Notes under the pieces: generated by a model
Seen by the model: the letters and a program-made list of their open reading frames with translations, nothing else
Database searches by the model: none
What the model was told of the DNA's origin: nothing
Assembly (NCBI GenBank): GCA_020696885.1
Contig: JAJFMS010000305.1
Span: forward strand, 1-5,445
From: Armatimonadota bacterium
Lineage (GTDB): Bacteria; Armatimonadota; SYMT01
Direction: 5' to 3'
Length of the DNA: 5,445 nt
Part shown: positions 4,114-5,445 of the stretch, one piece after another
Position numbering within the stretch: the first letter of the stretch is position 1
Layout of the letters: every line of letters begins with the position of its first letter
Program-made: the position numbers and the translations under genes

Positions 4114-5445
4114 ATGCCGATAGGGATCGTTAGCGTCGTTTTCGGAGCCCGCTGCGAGGTGCTGGAAGGCACCGTGTCCGTCCCTTGCCTCCTACGAGGG
4201 CGGCTCAAGAAAGCAGCAGACAGCATCGCCGTGGGTGACCACGTAGAGTTCGCCTGGGTCGACGCCCACACCGGCGTGGTGGAGCGGATCCTGCCGCGCC
4301 GCAACGAGCTCTCGCGCTCCAACCGGGAGCGCCCACGCCGCCGCCGGGACGCGACGGTGTTCCCCCGGCAGGTGGTGCTGGCTAACCCGGACCAGGTGGT
4401 GTTCGTGGCCGCGGCGCGCGACCCGGGCATCAACTTCGAGCTGCTGGACCGGGCGCTGGCGCTGGCGCGCACCGCCGGCCTCCCCTCGGCCATCTGCGTG
4501 AACAAGATGGACCTGGCGGCGGAGCGGGACGTGATGCAGTTGATGCGGCCCTACGAGCGTCTCGGCGCCCGCGTGCTGTACACCAGCGCCGAGCAGCGGC
4601 GCGGGCTGGAGGACCTGGAGCCGCTGCTCAAGGAGAAGGTCTCCTTCTTCTGGGGCGGCTCCGGCGTGGGCAAGTCCAGCCTGATCCGCGCCATCACCGG
4701 CGCGGACCTGAAGGTAGGGCACTGGCGCACGGACAACCCGCGCGGGCCGCACACCACCAACGTCACCCGCCTCTACCCGCTGCCGTACGGCGGCCTGATC
4801 GCGGATACGCCCGGCTTCGACTGGCTGGCGCTGGACACGGTGGAAGCCGCGTCCGACCAGGTGGAGCTGCTGCTGCCGGAGGCACTGACGCTGGCCGAGA
4901 GCTGCCGCTTCCCGGGCTGCGGGCACTGCGGGGAGCCGGACTGCGCCGTGATGGCGGCGGTGCTGGACGGGCGGATCGACCGCGGCCGGTACTCGCGGTT
5001 CCGGGTGTCCGTGGCCGAGTCCCACCCGCCGACCCGCCACCCCACGGAGCTGGTGTCCGAGGGGGAGCAACTGTTCTTCCGGATGCGAGAAGGGAACACG
5101 TCGCTCTGGACCACGCTGCAGCTCTACTACCTCTTCGAGGACGGGCACCCGGAGCGCGACGGGTTGCTGGCCACCCTGGACGTGCCGATCACCGCGTCGG
5201 AGCCGCAGTGGTTCGTGTTCCAGGAGCGGCAGGTGGCCGGCCTGGCCTCGCGGACCGCCCTCATCGGCAAGCTCACCGGCCTGGAGCCGGCCAGCGCGCT
5301 GGTGGAGGTGGGGCAGGAGCTGATCCTCCGGGAGCGCGGCATCGTCAAAGGGGTGGCCCGGATCAGCGCAGTCCAGCCGGAGGAGGACGCCTGGCGGCTG
5401 CGAAAGCCGCTGAAGGGCACCCCGATCTACGACACCCACGCGTTC
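4114..5445 (+). CDS. rsgA: Ribosome small-subunit GTPase RsgA with C-terminal extension (3' partial)
   Basis: RsgA (YjeQ) is a circularly permuted GTPase that binds the 30S ribosomal subunit and aids its late maturation. 444 residues are visible and the frame is still open at the window edge. An N-terminal OB fold covers about 1-65, starting GIVSVVFGARCEV. The permuted GTPase domain follows in the diagnostic order: G4 NKMD (130-133), G5 TSAE (157-160), G1 P-loop GGSGVGKSS (181-189), G2 HTT (213-215) and G3 DTPG (231-234). The zinc site has Cys264, Cys269, His271 and Cys277, with spacing identical to the canonical family. Family members normally end some 25-40 residues later, at around 290-350 residues. 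Here the frame continues past about residue 305 for at least 140 more, with strongly GC-ending codons that look truly coding. The extension ends in VGQELILRERGIVKGV (399-414), which loosely recalls the last strands of an EF-Tu domain-3 barrel; this is a weak inference. RsgA identity is very secure; the extension is unassigned. It is probably co-transcribed with the propeller gene. Confidence 0.95.
   Translation, partial: MPIGIVSVVFGARCEVLEGTVSVPCLLRGRLKKAADSIAVGDHVEFAWVDAHTGVVERILPRRNELSRSNRERPRRRRDATVFPRQVVLANPDQVVFVAAARDPGINFELLDRALALARTAGLPSAICVNKMDLAAERDVMQLMRPYERLGARVLYTSAEQRRGLEDLEPLLKEKVSFFWGGSGVGKSSLIRAITGADLKVGHWRTDNPRGPHTTNVTRLYPLPYGGLIADTPGFDWLALDTVEAASDQVELLLPEALTLAESCRFPGCGHCGEPDCAVMAAVLDGRIDRGRYSRFRVSVAESHPPTRHPTELVSEGEQLFFRMREGNTSLWTTLQLYYLFEDGHPERDGLLATLDVPITASEPQWFVFQERQVAGLASRTALIGKLTGLEPASALVEVGQELILRERGIVKGVARISAVQPEEDAWRLRKPLKGTPIYDTHAF

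Noticed and set aside
2805..4505. A 566-codon open frame antisense to the propeller gene, and a similar one (4192-5439) antisense to rsgA.
   Set aside because: Both are mirror frames of GC-rich genes with well-supported sense products, and their translations have no family features.

Overview
The window is GC-rich bacterial DNA with four protein genes, arranged as two divergent two-gene units around a 744-base non-coding gap. All four genes have intact reading frames. The last one runs off the right edge. The organism cannot be named with certainty. The export-type PQQ propeller beginning 'WPQWRGANRDG' is a hallmark of Planctomycetota, Verrucomicrobiota and Acidobacteriota proteomes, and the short GC-rich hairpins of the 'GTAGGGCGG' type in the left flank recall repeats I associate with Verrucomicrobiota. 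A member of one of these phyla is the best guess, with Verrucomicrobiota slightly favoured (inference).

Left flank (1-384): no convincing gene. It holds a dense run of small perfect palindromes (34-127), a 10-base tandem duplication (228-247), two overlapping and mutually exclusive inverted repeats (249-303) and a small hairpin (333-349) just past the end of the leftward unit.

Leftward unit (2048 down to 385): a glutathionyl-hydroquinone-reductase-like glutathione transferase with an active-site CPWA motif, followed with a 4-base GTGA stop/start overlap by a 240-residue protein with a CPEC motif that resembles the uncharacterised DUF6714 family. The overlap implies translational coupling.

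Central gap (2049-2792): no protein gene is supported, but it is unusually rich in structure. There is a 15-base perfect inverted repeat enclosing 136 bases (2215-2380), a strong internal stem-loop (2263-2285), and two diverged copies of a roughly 40-base GC-rich hairpin-bearing repeat (2392-2433 and 2512-2550). Two more inverted repeats lie closer to the rightward unit. It must also carry the divergent promoters.

Rightward unit (2793 to the right edge): a secreted PQQ-like beta-propeller protein, then after only 7 bases the ribosome-maturation GTPase RsgA. The RsgA has the full circularly permuted GTPase motif set and zinc site. Unlike ordinary RsgA proteins of about 300-350 residues, it continues in frame for at least about 140 residues past the usual C terminus. 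That unassigned extension is the most interesting protein-level signal in the window. The two units have no obvious common pathway.
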